In this document: positions 45,103-53,439 of the stretch, piece by piece
Layout: the number at the start of each line of letters is the position of its first letter
How positions within the stretch are numbered: position 1 is the first letter of the stretch
NCBI RefSeq assembly: GCF_023656515.1
Contig: NZ_JAMOFV010000006.1
Span: 78,549 to 142,548 of the forward strand
Length of the DNA stretch: 64,000 bases
Origin: Clostridium swellfunianum
Lineage (GTDB): Bacteria > Bacillota > Clostridia > Clostridiales > Clostridiaceae
Reading direction: 5' to 3'
Notes under the pieces: generated by a model
Seen by the model: the letters and a program-made list of their open reading frames with translations, nothing else
The model's database searches: none
What the model was told of the DNA's origin: nothing
Program-made: the position numbers and the translations under genes

Positions 45103-45756
45103 ATGTGTAATAATTATAGAACATATCCATGCCCATATTGTGGCAACACGCCAGCGTATAGTTCGGATATGATGTATAGCGCTTATAACAACTGTCAATG
45201 CCCTTGCTTCAGCTGCATGCCAGCATATGATTCAGAGTTTTATAGACAGAATAACGAACCCTATATTCCCTTTGATGATGTAACAGGTTATGATTACAGA
45301 TTTGATGGTTCAGAAGATTTAGAGGACAATAACCCAATACAATTAAAGGATTATGGACCAAAACCATTTGTAGTTGACATCAATAAGGCTACCAAGCAAA
45401 ATGATGCTTTCCGAACTGCCTTGTGGACGGGAAAGCATCTTCAGGTTACACTTATGAGTATTCCAGTGGGTGAAGATATAGGTCTGGAAATTCACTCAAA
45501 CCTCGACCAGTTTTTACGTGTTGAAGAAGGTCAGGGAATTGTTAAAATGGGAAGTAGGAAAGACAAGCTTGATTTTCAAGCAAACGTACAGGATGATTTT
45601 GCAATCTTGATACCTGCAAATACATGGCATAATATAATTAATACAGGAGATATACCTCTTAAGCTGTATTCTATTTATGCACCACCCCAACATCCATTTG
45701 GTACGGTTCATGAAACTAAGGCAGATGCAGAAGCAGCTGAGAAAAATCATCACTAA
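45103..45756 (+). CDS. cupin domain protein with cysteine-rich N-terminus
   Basis: 217 residues from the ATG at 45103 after AAAGGAAGG; the longer frame from 45085 would swallow the ribosome site. The first about 45 residues are rich in Cys, Tyr and Pro (YPCPYCGNTP, NNCQCPCFSCMPAY), unlike the rest. From about residue 85 a cupin follows: VTLMSIPVGEDIGLEIHSNL, DQFLRVEEGQGIVKMG and ILIPANTWHNIINTG with the metal histidines. The C-terminal part resembles small mannose-6-phosphate isomerase-like cupins. The tyrosine/cysteine-rich front recalls spore-coat proteins, but that is a guess. Confidence 0.78.
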   Translation: MCNNYRTYPCPYCGNTPAYSSDMMYSAYNNCQCPCFSCMPAYDSEFYRQNNEPYIPFDDVTGYDYRFDGSEDLEDNNPIQLKDYGPKPFVVDINKATKQNDAFRTALWTGKHLQVTLMSIPVGEDIGLEIHSNLDQFLRVEEGQGIVKMGSRKDKLDFQANVQDDFAILIPANTWHNIINTGDIPLKLYSIYAPPQHPFGTVHETKADAEAAEKNHH

Positions 45757-45765
45757 ATATAAAGG

Positions 45766-45810
45766 TAAAAATAATGCTTGATTTTATATAAGATCAAGCA
45801 TTATTTTTTA
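45766..45810 (+). terminator. intrinsic terminator after the cupin gene
   Basis: AAAAATAATGCTTGAT (about 45767-45782) pairs with ATCAAGCATTATTTTT (45793-45808). Confidence 0.85.
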
Positions 45811-45914
45811 TAAAAATTGATTATATTGGATTGCTTTGTATGTTTGAATAACCTTGCAGCTAAGGCTATAATTATTTTTAGGAGTAAGAAGCTTGATAAA
45901 GGAGAGTGGATAGT

Positions 45915-46485
45915 ATGCCAATGCAAATAGTTCGAAATGATATAACTAAAATGCAAGTAGATGCAGTAGTAAATGCTGCAAATAGGGCTCTCAAGATGGG
46001 TGCTGGAGTATGCGGAGCTGTTTTTTCTGCTGCCGGTGCTAAAAGGCTACAAGAAGAATGCAATTATATTGGAAACTGCGAGGTTGGTCAAGCTGTGACG
46101 ACGAAAGGCTACAATCTGCCCGTAAAATATATTATTCATATAGTTGGAAGAATCTTTTTCTCAAATGCTTTTAAGGCTTATCGATGAAAAAGGCATGACA
46201 GATGTTGAGACTTATAACAGAGAAAATATAGACCGCAAGCTATTTTCTAAAATACGCAGCAATAAAGGATATAAGCCAAGCAGAGAAACAGCTCTAGCCT
46301 TCGCCATTTCTCTAAAGCTTAATTTAGATGAAACTAGTGATCTTCTAAGCAAAGCAGGTTATGCATTGTCTAACAGCAATAAATTTGATGTGATTATTGA
46401 GTATTTTATAAAAGAAGGCACTTATAATGTGCATGAAATAAATGAGGCGTTGTTCTTTTTTGACCAAGCTTTACTTGGTGTGTAG
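45915..46485 (+). pseudogene. macro domain protein with internal deletion and frameshift
   Basis: The N-terminal part (from ATG 45915, after AAGGAGAGTGGATAGT) reads like a macro domain: PMQIVRNDITKMQVDAVVNA, GAGVCGAVFSAAG and [14 protein letters not shown]. The expected remaining domain of roughly 100-170 residues is missing. After HIVG (about 46148) the frame runs into unrelated residues and stops at 46187. In the next frame [39 protein letters not shown] and [18 protein letters not shown] continue to 46485; this is the C-terminal tail I associate with full-length clostridial macro proteins. A deletion has therefore joined both ends out of frame. In addition GAGVCGA replaces the usual glycine-rich GGGGVDGA loop, so binding was perhaps already lost. 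Confidence 0.75.
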
Positions 46486-46600
46486 ATGTCGCTTACAAAG
46501 CGACCAAATGAAAGTTTAAAATTGTTATCCTTAGGTTATGAAAGATTAACGAGACCTATAGATATCGTTAATCTTAACACATATAGAGGAGGGTAACAAA

Positions 46601-47260
46601 ATGAAAACAAACATAATAGAATTGGTATTTATTCTTGATAAGAGTGGATCTATGTCAGGACTTGAAGGCGATACTATTGGGGGTTATAATGCAATGCTGA
46701 TAAAGCAACAGCAGGAGCAGGGGGAAGTAATTGTAACAACGGTATTGTTTGATGATAATTACGAACTTCTTCATGATAGAATCAATATTAGAGGGATTGG
46801 CTCAATTACAGAAAAGGACTATTTTGTTGGGGGATGCACGGCACTTTTAGATGCTATTGGAAAGACGATACATAAAATTGGAAATGCACAAAAGCATACT
46901 AGCGAAGAGTGTCGAGCTGACAAGGTGATGTTTGTGATTACTACAGATGGAATTGAAAATGCAAGTAAGGAATTTACTTGCGAAAAGATAAAATACATGA
47001 TTCAAAGACAAAAGGAGAAATATGACTGGGAGTTTATTTTCCTCGGAGCTAATATTGATGCAATCTCTACAGCTGCTAAATTCGGCATTGGAGCAGATAG
47101 AGCCGCGAATTACAATGCTGATGGTAAGGGAACGAGATTGAATTATGAGTCCGTCAGCAATGTTGTAAGCGAATTTCGTGCAAGCAAAAAGATTGATGAG
47201 CGCTGGAAAGAAAAAATTGATAAAGATTTTGCACAGAGGAATAAAAGAAGAAAGGGATAA
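46601..47260 (+). CDS. von Willebrand factor A domain protein
   Basis: 219 residues, one vWA domain. ELVFILDKSGSMSGLEGDTI carries the MIDAS motif Asp-x-Ser-x-Ser; FVGGCTALLDAIGKTIHKIG supplies the conserved Thr, and VMFVITTDGIENAS the third metal-contact Asp. No signal peptide or membrane segment, so it is cytoplasmic. Such single-domain proteins are often encoded beside macro-domain genes in Firmicutes, as here, but no function is known. The ATG has AGGAGGGTAACAAA upstream, and a terminator follows. Confidence 0.85.
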   Translation: MKTNIIELVFILDKSGSMSGLEGDTIGGYNAMLIKQQQEQGEVIVTTVLFDDNYELLHDRINIRGIGSITEKDYFVGGCTALLDAIGKTIHKIGNAQKHTSEECRADKVMFVITTDGIENASKEFTCEKIKYMIQRQKEKYDWEFIFLGANIDAISTAAKFGIGADRAANYNADGKGTRLNYESVSNVVSEFRASKKIDERWKEKIDKDFAQRNKRRKG

Positions 47261-47301
47261 CTGCTATATATATGTAATCTAAAATTTATAAAAAATATTA
47301 G

Positions 47302-47336
47302 AAACACCTATATTCAATAGTGAGTATAGGTGTTTT
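47302..47336. terminator. bidirectional terminator between vWA and amidohydrolase genes
   Basis: AAACACCTATA (47302-47312) pairs with TATAGGTGTTT (47325-47335) and continues into TTTT. Confidence 0.85.
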
Positions 47337-47345
47337 TTGATAAAA

Positions 47346-48950
47346 TCATCTTTTGTATACTTGTTTGCCATCTACATAGGTTTCTAATACTACGATATCC
47401 TTTATATTATCAGGGGTTATGGAAAGTATATTATCTGAAAGTACTACAAAGTCTGCAAGCTTGCCAGGAGCGATAGAACCCTTAATAGTCTCTTCAAAGT
47501 TAGCATAAGCTGAGCCTAAGGTGAAGGCTTTGAGAGCTTCCTCAACGCTAATACACTGTTCTTTATACCAACCTTCAAAAGGGCTTCCAATTAAATCTTT
47601 TCTGGTAACAGCGGCATGTATTCCGTAAAGAGGATTAAAGCTCTCTATAGGTGCGTCAGAGCTGAAGGAAACATTGATGCCCATGTCAAGTATAGTTTTC
47701 CAGTTATAGCTTTCAACAGCACGTTCTTTTCCAACAGCTTTCTCAACTATTGGGAAGTCTGTCATGACAAAGGAAGGCTGAACATTTGCTACTACACCTA
47801 AATTTCTGAATCTCTCGAGTAGGTCTTTATTTGTAAACTGGCAATGGATTATTATAGGGCGCAAGTCTTTATTAGGATATAATCTTTTTACCTTTTCATA
47901 GGAATCTAAGATCATTCTCATAGCCCTATCACCAATAGCATGAATAGCTATTTGAAAGCCTGCTCTATGAGCTTCAAGTACCAAGGCATCCAGTTCTTCT
48001 TGACTATATATTGTCACACCATCAGTATCAGCATCTTCATAAGGTTTTTCCATGGCAGCAGTTCTTCCGCCTAAGGAGCCGTCTTGATAAAGCTTAAGAA
48101 CACCGATATTTAATCTGTTGCTTCCAAGTCTTGATTTAATACCAAGGGATTTCGCCTTTTCTATAAGTTTTATATTATTTAAGTTAAGCTGAAGTACAAA
48201 TCTTAAGGGAAGATGTTTTTCTGTTTCTAGCTCCTTATAGGCATCAATTAGTGTTTTTAAGTCACCTGCTGTACCCATGTCCTCAGTATGGATTGTAGTA
48301 AGCCCACAGCTTAAGGCATCTTCGAAGGCGCTTTTTAAAACCTTTTTTATATCTTCCTTTGTTATGGAAGGAAGATTTTCAAATATATAATTCATAGCGT
48401 TTTCTCTAAGTATTCCTGTTGGTTGATTGTTTTCTTTGTCTATTATACCGCCTTCAGGATTATCTGATATTGAGGTTATATTGCAAAGCTCTAAAGCTTT
48501 GGAATTAGCAACACCAATATGACCACATACCCTTGAAAAAAATATAGGGTGGTCAGTGCTTATCTTATCTAGATCAAATCTGTTTGGTAGTCTGAGTTCT
48601 TTAAAATGATTATCGTTCCAGCCTCTTGATATAACCCATTCACCTTTCGAGATATTATTTTCCTTTATGTACTGTTTGGTTTTCTCTATTAATTCATCTA
48701 TAGAAGATACCTCACTCAAGTTAACCCTACTTTTAAATACAGCATAACCTAAAAAATGCATATGAGAGTCATTAAAGCCAGGCACTATTGTTCTGCCCAT
48801 CAAATCTATCAATTCCTCATTCGGTTGTTTTAGTTTTAAAATTTCTTTTTCTGACCCTACAGCTAAAAAGCTTCCATTTCTAATACAAAAAGCCTCAGCT
48901 GTTTTGTTTTCCTCAAGCGTTATTATATTTCCATTAAAGTATATAGCCAT
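47346..48950 (-). CDS. amidohydrolase (YtcJ-like, Amidohydro_3)
   Basis: 534 residues. VPGFNDSHMHFLGYA carries the His-x-His metal site, QDGSLGGRTAAM and IAIHAIGDRA the middle metal ligands, and SDAPIESFNPLYGIHAAVTRK the late aspartate. The C-terminal GSIAPGKLADFVVL is the typical amidohydrolase end. YtcJ-type proteins hydrolyse unknown amides or N-formyl compounds in the cytoplasm. It stands alone, and a terminator-like hairpin lies 68 bases upstream of its start on the coding strand. Confidence 0.88.
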   Translation of the reverse strand: MAIYFNGNIITLEENKTAEAFCIRNGSFLAVGSEKEILKLKQPNEELIDLMGRTIVPGFNDSHMHFLGYAVFKSRVNLSEVSSIDELIEKTKQYIKENNISKGEWVISRGWNDNHFKELRLPNRFDLDKISTDHPIFFSRVCGHIGVANSKALELCNITSISDNPEGGIIDKENNQPTGILRENAMNYIFENLPSITKEDIKKVLKSAFEDALSCGLTTIHTEDMGTAGDLKTLIDAYKELETEKHLPLRFVLQLNLNNIKLIEKAKSLGIKSRLGSNRLNIGVLKLYQDGSLGGRTAAMEKPYEDADTDGVTIYSQEELDALVLEAHRAGFQIAIHAIGDRAMRMILDSYEKVKRLYPNKDLRPIIIHCQFTNKDLLERFRNLGVVANVQPSFVMTDFPIVEKAVGKERAVESYNWKTILDMGINVSFSSDAPIESFNPLYGIHAAVTRKDLIGSPFEGWYKEQCISVEEALKAFTLGSAYANFEETIKGSIAPGKLADFVVLSDNILSITPDNIKDIVVLETYVDGKQVYKR

Positions 48951-49017
48951 GCTTTCACCAACCTTATATTAGTTATTTATAGAAATATTTTAACTCAATA
49001 GAACTATTATTAAAAGC

Positions 49018-49060
49018 AAAAAAGATAGAATGCCTGTTGCCACAATACATTCTATCCTTT
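49018..49060. promoter_or_regulatory. terminator-like hairpin upstream of the amidohydrolase gene
   Basis: GATAGAATG (49024-49032) pairs with CATTCTATC (49048-49056). Read on the minus strand the stem is followed by TTTTTTTGCTTTT, the form of an intrinsic terminator within the leader of the amidohydrolase gene. It could be an attenuator, or simply a barrier between divergent units. No known aptamer is recognised upstream. Confidence 0.45.
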
Positions 49061-49151
49061 TAAGTCCCTGTTTAGATTGTAGACTTATCTATGAAATTTA
49101 TTCATTATTCAAAACCCCAATAATTGCAATTTTAACTATTATTTTTTACTA

Positions 49152-49181
49152 TTGGTAAATTTATATATACAATGTTATAAT
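49152..49181 (+). promoter_or_regulatory. promoter of the UgpC-like operon
   Basis: TTGGTA (49152-49157), an 18-base spacer and TATAAT (49176-49181), 36 bases before the first start. Confidence 0.5.
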
Positions 49182-49217
49182 CCATACGAAATCAAATTAA
49201 TTATTATTGGTGATAAT

Positions 49218-50219
49218 ATGAAAATTAAAATAGAACAACTGACTAAAAAATACAATGAAGTTTTAGCAGTAAATAATTTGGATATTGAGATTAACAGCGG
49301 AAACCTTGTATCCATTTTGGGACCAAGCGGCTGTGGAAAAAGTACGCTTTTATATATGCTCGCAGGAATTATAGAGCCTACGGAAGGCTCTATATTTTTC
49401 GAAGGGACTAGAATAAATGAAGTTCCTATAGAAAAAAGAAATATCGGTCTTGTTTTTCAGAACTACTCCTTGTATCCTCACATGACTGTGATGGAGAATC
49501 TTATTTTTCCTCTTAGAATGGCTAACGTGAAGAAAAAGCAAGCTATGGAAGAAGCTTTAGTAATTTCTGAAATTCTTAGGATAGGAGATTTATTAAAAAG
49601 AAAGCCAAAGGAACTTTCTGGTGGGCAACAGCAGCGAGTAGCCATAGGAAGAGCTCTTATTAAAAAGCCTAGACTTCTTTTGATGGACGAACCGTTTTCA
49701 AACCTTGATGCAGCTTTAAGAGTTGAAATGAGAGAAGAAGTAAAAGAACTTCAAAATAGGCTTAATATAACAACTCTTTTTGTAACTCATGATCAGGAAG
49801 AGGCCATGGCTATATCTGATAAAATTATTTTAATGAATAAAGGCCGAGCTATTCAGTACTCTACAGGAGAAGAACTTTATACTTCGCCAAATTCAATATT
49901 CTCTGCCAGCTTCATTGGAAGTCCTAAGATAAATTTAATTAAGCAGGATGTAGGCTTGAAAATAAAGCATAAACAAGTTGGGGAGCAAGAGATAATAGGC
50001 ATAAGGCCTGAAGATATTATTATTTCTAAGGATAGTAAAATTGCCAAAGATGACCTTCAGGGCATTATTAGTGACCTGCAAAACCTAGGAAAAGAGACGC
50101 ACTTCAAGCTTGAAGCAGATGGAATAATATTAAGAGGGTTAATGATGGGTAATTTTCAATTTAGCACAGGGGACAAGGTGTATATACATTTTAGAAGGGT
50201 TCATTATTTCAGAGAATGA
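49218..50219 (+). CDS. ABC transporter ATP-binding protein (MalK/UgpC type)
   Basis: 333 residues from the ATG at 49218 after a GGTGAT site; the frame is open from 49152 but that stretch is the promoter. GPSGCGKST is Walker A, LSGGQQQRVAIGRAL the signature, LLLMDEPFSNLD Walker B, and FVTHDQEEAM the switch histidine. The C-terminal TOBE-type domain (about 250-333, EIIGIRPEDIIIS) is that of MalK/UgpC sugar-transporter ATPases. Its stop overlaps the next start (ATGA), so translation is coupled. It is the first gene of an operon of two permeases and a binding protein. Confidence 0.9.
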   Translation: MKIKIEQLTKKYNEVLAVNNLDIEINSGNLVSILGPSGCGKSTLLYMLAGIIEPTEGSIFFEGTRINEVPIEKRNIGLVFQNYSLYPHMTVMENLIFPLRMANVKKKQAMEEALVISEILRIGDLLKRKPKELSGGQQQRVAIGRALIKKPRLLLMDEPFSNLDAALRVEMREEVKELQNRLNITTLFVTHDQEEAMAISDKIILMNKGRAIQYSTGEELYTSPNSIFSASFIGSPKINLIKQDVGLKIKHKQVGEQEIIGIRPEDIIISKDSKIAKDDLQGIISDLQNLGKETHFKLEADGIILRGLMMGNFQFSTGDKVYIHFRRVHYFRE

Positions 50220-51091
50220 AACTGAGAAACACTAAAGGTTATTTATATCTACTTCCAAGCCTCATTATCACAACCTTGTTCCAAATTTATCCTGTGGCAA
50301 AAATGCTTGCAATGAGCTTTTATACCAAGTTTGATTATATAAGAGATATAGTATATAAAAGAGGATTTGATAATTTCACTTATGTTCTCACAGATAGTGA
50401 TTTTTATATGGCACTTAAAAATACAGTTTTGTATGTATTAATATCCGTTCCTCTTTCAATTGGACTAGCATTATTTATAGCAGTTTTATTGAATCAAAAT
50501 ATTAAGTTGAGGAGCTTTTTTAGAAGTGTATATTTTTTACCATTTGTAACATCTACAATAGCCATATCAGTAGGGTGGAAATGGATATTCAATACAGATG
50601 CAGGACTCATTAACTACATATTAGGCAGTCTTGGGTTCCAAACGCATTCTTTTTTAAGAGACAGCAGGTTTACAATGCCTCTGTTAATACTTTTAAGTAT
50701 ATGGAAAGGCTTAGGATATGATGTAGTAATAATTTTAGCAGGGCTTCAAAATATTGATGACAGATATTATTATGCAGCTAAGGTGGATGGAGCCAGCAGC
50801 TTTAAGGTTTTTAGAGAAATAACTCTGCCGCTTTTATCCCCAATTATATTTTTTCTCAGCATAACATCCATAATAAGAGGATTTAAAATATTTGACGAGA
50901 TATTTGTTCTGTACGATAGAGGGGCTGGGCCATTAAACAGCGGAATGACTATTGTTTACTATATATTTAATAAGTTTTATATGAACTGGCAGTTTTCAGT
51001 AGCTTCAGCTGCATCTTTTATACTTCTAGTGATAATACTGGTTTTTACTATATTCCAATTTTATATTGCTAAAAAGAAAGTTCATTACTAG
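50216..51091 (+). CDS. sugar ABC transporter permease (MalF/UgpA type)
   Basis: 291 residues, six membrane segments. YLYLLPSLIITTLFQIYPVA opens the protein, and the EAA loop appears as YYAAKVDGASSFKVFREITL with the conserved Gly, followed by LPLLSPIIFF. It forms the channel with the permease encoded next. Its start overlaps the ATPase stop by 4 bp. Order C-A-E-B matches glycerol-3-phosphate (ugp) type operons, though other glycans or sugar phosphates are possible. Confidence 0.9.
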   Translation: MKLRNTKGYLYLLPSLIITTLFQIYPVAKMLAMSFYTKFDYIRDIVYKRGFDNFTYVLTDSDFYMALKNTVLYVLISVPLSIGLALFIAVLLNQNIKLRSFFRSVYFLPFVTSTIAISVGWKWIFNTDAGLINYILGSLGFQTHSFLRDSRFTMPLLILLSIWKGLGYDVVIILAGLQNIDDRYYYAAKVDGASSFKVFREITLPLLSPIIFFLSITSIIRGFKIFDEIFVLYDRGAGPLNSGMTIVYYIFNKFYMNWQFSVASAASFILLVIILVFTIFQFYIAKKKVHY

Positions 51092-51106
51092 AAGGAGCGA
51101 AGGGAT

Positions 51107-51931
51107 ATGAGTAAAAAAATTCTAGATAAGTTTTTAATATATTTAGTTCTAATATCAGGAGCTTTATTAATTCTTCTGCCCTTTATATGGATTTTTCTCA
51201 CTTCCGTAAAGGCGCCAGATGAGATATTTACAAAAGAAATAGTGATTTTGCCTAAAAAATTTAGATGGGATAACTACTTAGAAGTACTTAAGCTCAAGAA
51301 TTTTGCGAGATATCTTTTTAACAGTGTTATAGTAACTGTATCTATAACCTTGGGGGAACTCATAACTACAATACTGGCAGCCTTTGCTTTTTCAAATTTA
51401 GAGTTTAAAGGAAGAGATATCATATTTACAATTCTTATGGCAACCATGATGGTGCCTGGGGAAGTGATTTTAATACCAAATTTTGTTCTTTTAAGCCATC
51501 TTAAATGGATAAATACCTACAAGGCATTGATTATTCCATGGTGCACAAGCGTATTTGCTATATTCTTCTTAAGACAATACTTTTTAGGAATTCCAAAACA
51601 ACTTTATTACGCTGCAAAGGTTGATAATTGCGGCGACTTTAAGTACATTACAAGAATAATGATGCCTATTGCAAAGCCTGCAATTATTACTATAGCACTT
51701 TTGAAAATAATAAATAGCTGGAATTCATTTATGTGGCCTCTTATTGTAACAAATAATGAGGAAATGAGGACTCTGCCCATAGTTCTATCAAAGTTCTCAT
51801 CAGAGGCAGGTATGGACTACCATATACTTATGGCGGCGTCGGCCGTAATCATTTTACCTATGCTAATCATTTTTATTCTGCTGTCTAAATACATTATAAA
51901 CGGTGTAGGCAGCAGTGGGATTAAAGGATAA
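51107..51931 (+). CDS. sugar ABC transporter permease (MalG/UgpE type)
   Basis: 274 residues, six membrane segments. The N-terminal LPFIWIFLTSVKAPDEIF and the EAA loop YYAAKVDNCGDFKYITRIMM, then PIAKPAIITIALLKIINSWN, identify a MalG-class permease. It lies 15 bp after the first permease with AGAAGGAGCGAAGGGAT as ribosome site and 29 bp before the binding-protein gene. Confidence 0.9.
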   Translation: MSKKILDKFLIYLVLISGALLILLPFIWIFLTSVKAPDEIFTKEIVILPKKFRWDNYLEVLKLKNFARYLFNSVIVTVSITLGELITTILAAFAFSNLEFKGRDIIFTILMATMMVPGEVILIPNFVLLSHLKWINTYKALIIPWCTSVFAIFFLRQYFLGIPKQLYYAAKVDNCGDFKYITRIMMPIAKPAIITIALLKIINSWNSFMWPLIVTNNEEMRTLPIVLSKFSSEAGMDYHILMAASAVIILPMLIIFILLSKYIINGVGSSGIKG

Positions 51932-51960
51932 ATATTTTGTATAAGAGAGGGATTTTAGAG

Positions 51961-53295
51961 ATGAACAGAAAATTACTATCGCTAATACTTTCAGGGGTTA
52001 TGACAATTAGCTTAACAGCCTGCGGAGCTAAGAAGGATACTTCAACAGCAGAAGGACAAAAGCCAGCGCAAATTCAAACTAAAATAGAAAATGAGGTTGA
52101 AATCGAGTTTTGGCATGCCATGAGTGGTGTAAATCAAGAAGCTATGCAGAAGATAACAAACGACTTTATGACAAAGAATCCAAAGATAAAGGTTAAGCTT
52201 GTAAATCAAGGAAACTACAGAGAACTATTTGATAAGCTTATGGGGGCAGCAAAAAGCAACACGCTTCCTACTATAACTCAAATTTATAACAACAGACTAA
52301 CTTGGTATATTGATAAGAACTTAGTTGAAGATTTAAATCCATACTTAAACAACAAAGAAGTAGGTATGACCCAGGAAGAAATAAATGATATACCTAAAAT
52401 ATACAGAGATGATAATACCTTTGGGGACAAGACCTTTGCTGTTCCGTTTAATAAGAGCATGATGGTGCTTTATTATAATGAGGACATGCTTAAGGAAAAA
52501 GGTGTGTCAGTTCCAAAAACTTGGGATGAATTTAAAGATGCAGCTAAAAAGCTTACTGTTGATTCTAACAATGATGGAAAGCCAGAGGTTTACGGTGTAG
52601 CCTTTGAAAATAATATTTCAACTGATATTGGAATTTGGGTAAGGCAAGCTGGTGGAGAAGTTATTGATGAAAAGATAGATAAAATAAACTTCAACACACC
52701 AGAAACAAAAACAGCTATTGATTTAATAAACGGCATGATTCAGAATAAGACTGCTACTTTAGCAGGGGAAGATAAAAATGCTAACAATACTTTAATAAAA
52801 GGTGGAGCAGCGATGTGCGTAGCGTCTACTTCAGCAATTCCTTATATTCAAAAGGGCTTAAAGGCTAAGTGGTTTGCAGCTCCGCTTCCAACTAGCAAGG
52901 AACAAGTTCAATTATATTATGGTACAAATGTGGCTATGTTTAATACTGTTAAGCCAGAACAAAAGCTTGCAGCCTGGTTGTACCTAAGATATTTAACTAA
53001 TACTGAAAATACAGCCTACTTTTCAATGCAAACAGGTTATATGCCGGTTAGAGACTCTGCTATAAAGAGTGAAGTATATCAAAAATTTCTAAAGGAAACT
53101 CCAGTAAAAGAAGTTCCCCTTAAATCTTTAGATAAGGGCTGGATGGGAGCAAGGCAAATAGGAGTTATACCTGCATTAGATACTTTAGGAGCAGAGCTTG
53201 ATCAAGTGTTTAACAACAAGAAGACTATTGATGAAGCATTAAAGACAGCTCAGGAAAAAGGCGAGAAAGCTATGAAGGAAGCTAGAGCTAATTAG
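51961..53295 (+). CDS. ABC transporter substrate-binding lipoprotein (UgpB-like)
   Basis: 444 residues from the ATG at 51961 after GAGAGGGATTTTAGAG. The signal peptide ends in a lipobox (LTACG, about Cys21). VEIEFWHAMSGVNQEAMQKI resembles UgpB-type proteins, as do AVPFNKSMMVLYYNEDMLKE and PKTWDEFKDAAKKLT. The late FFNVKPEQKLAAWLYLRYLT-like run (TVKPEQKLAAWLYLRYLTN) is also typical. UgpB binds sn-glycerol-3-phosphate or its diesters; ligand here is by analogy. It closes the operon, before a 16-bp terminator stem. Confidence 0.87.
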   Translation: MNRKLLSLILSGVMTISLTACGAKKDTSTAEGQKPAQIQTKIENEVEIEFWHAMSGVNQEAMQKITNDFMTKNPKIKVKLVNQGNYRELFDKLMGAAKSNTLPTITQIYNNRLTWYIDKNLVEDLNPYLNNKEVGMTQEEINDIPKIYRDDNTFGDKTFAVPFNKSMMVLYYNEDMLKEKGVSVPKTWDEFKDAAKKLTVDSNNDGKPEVYGVAFENNISTDIGIWVRQAGGEVIDEKIDKINFNTPETKTAIDLINGMIQNKTATLAGEDKNANNTLIKGGAAMCVASTSAIPYIQKGLKAKWFAAPLPTSKEQVQLYYGTNVAMFNTVKPEQKLAAWLYLRYLTNTENTAYFSMQTGYMPVRDSAIKSEVYQKFLKETPVKEVPLKSLDKGWMGARQIGVIPALDTLGAELDQVFNNKKTIDEALKTAQEKGEKAMKEARAN

Positions 53296-53336
53296 AAAAA
53301 TAGAATGTTCTGCAAAAGCGGAACATTCTATTTTTC
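53295..53336 (+). terminator. intrinsic terminator after the UgpB-like gene
   Basis: GAAAAATAGAATGTTC (53295-53310) pairs perfectly with GAACATTCTATTTTTC (53321-53336). Confidence 0.88.
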
Positions 53337-53439
53337 TATTTGTTTGAAATACCGGCTTTAGAATAAATCTTTAAACATATTAGGATAATATATACTAATA
53401 TATACTTTTTTAAATCAGTTAAAGAAAATGGGGATAGAT

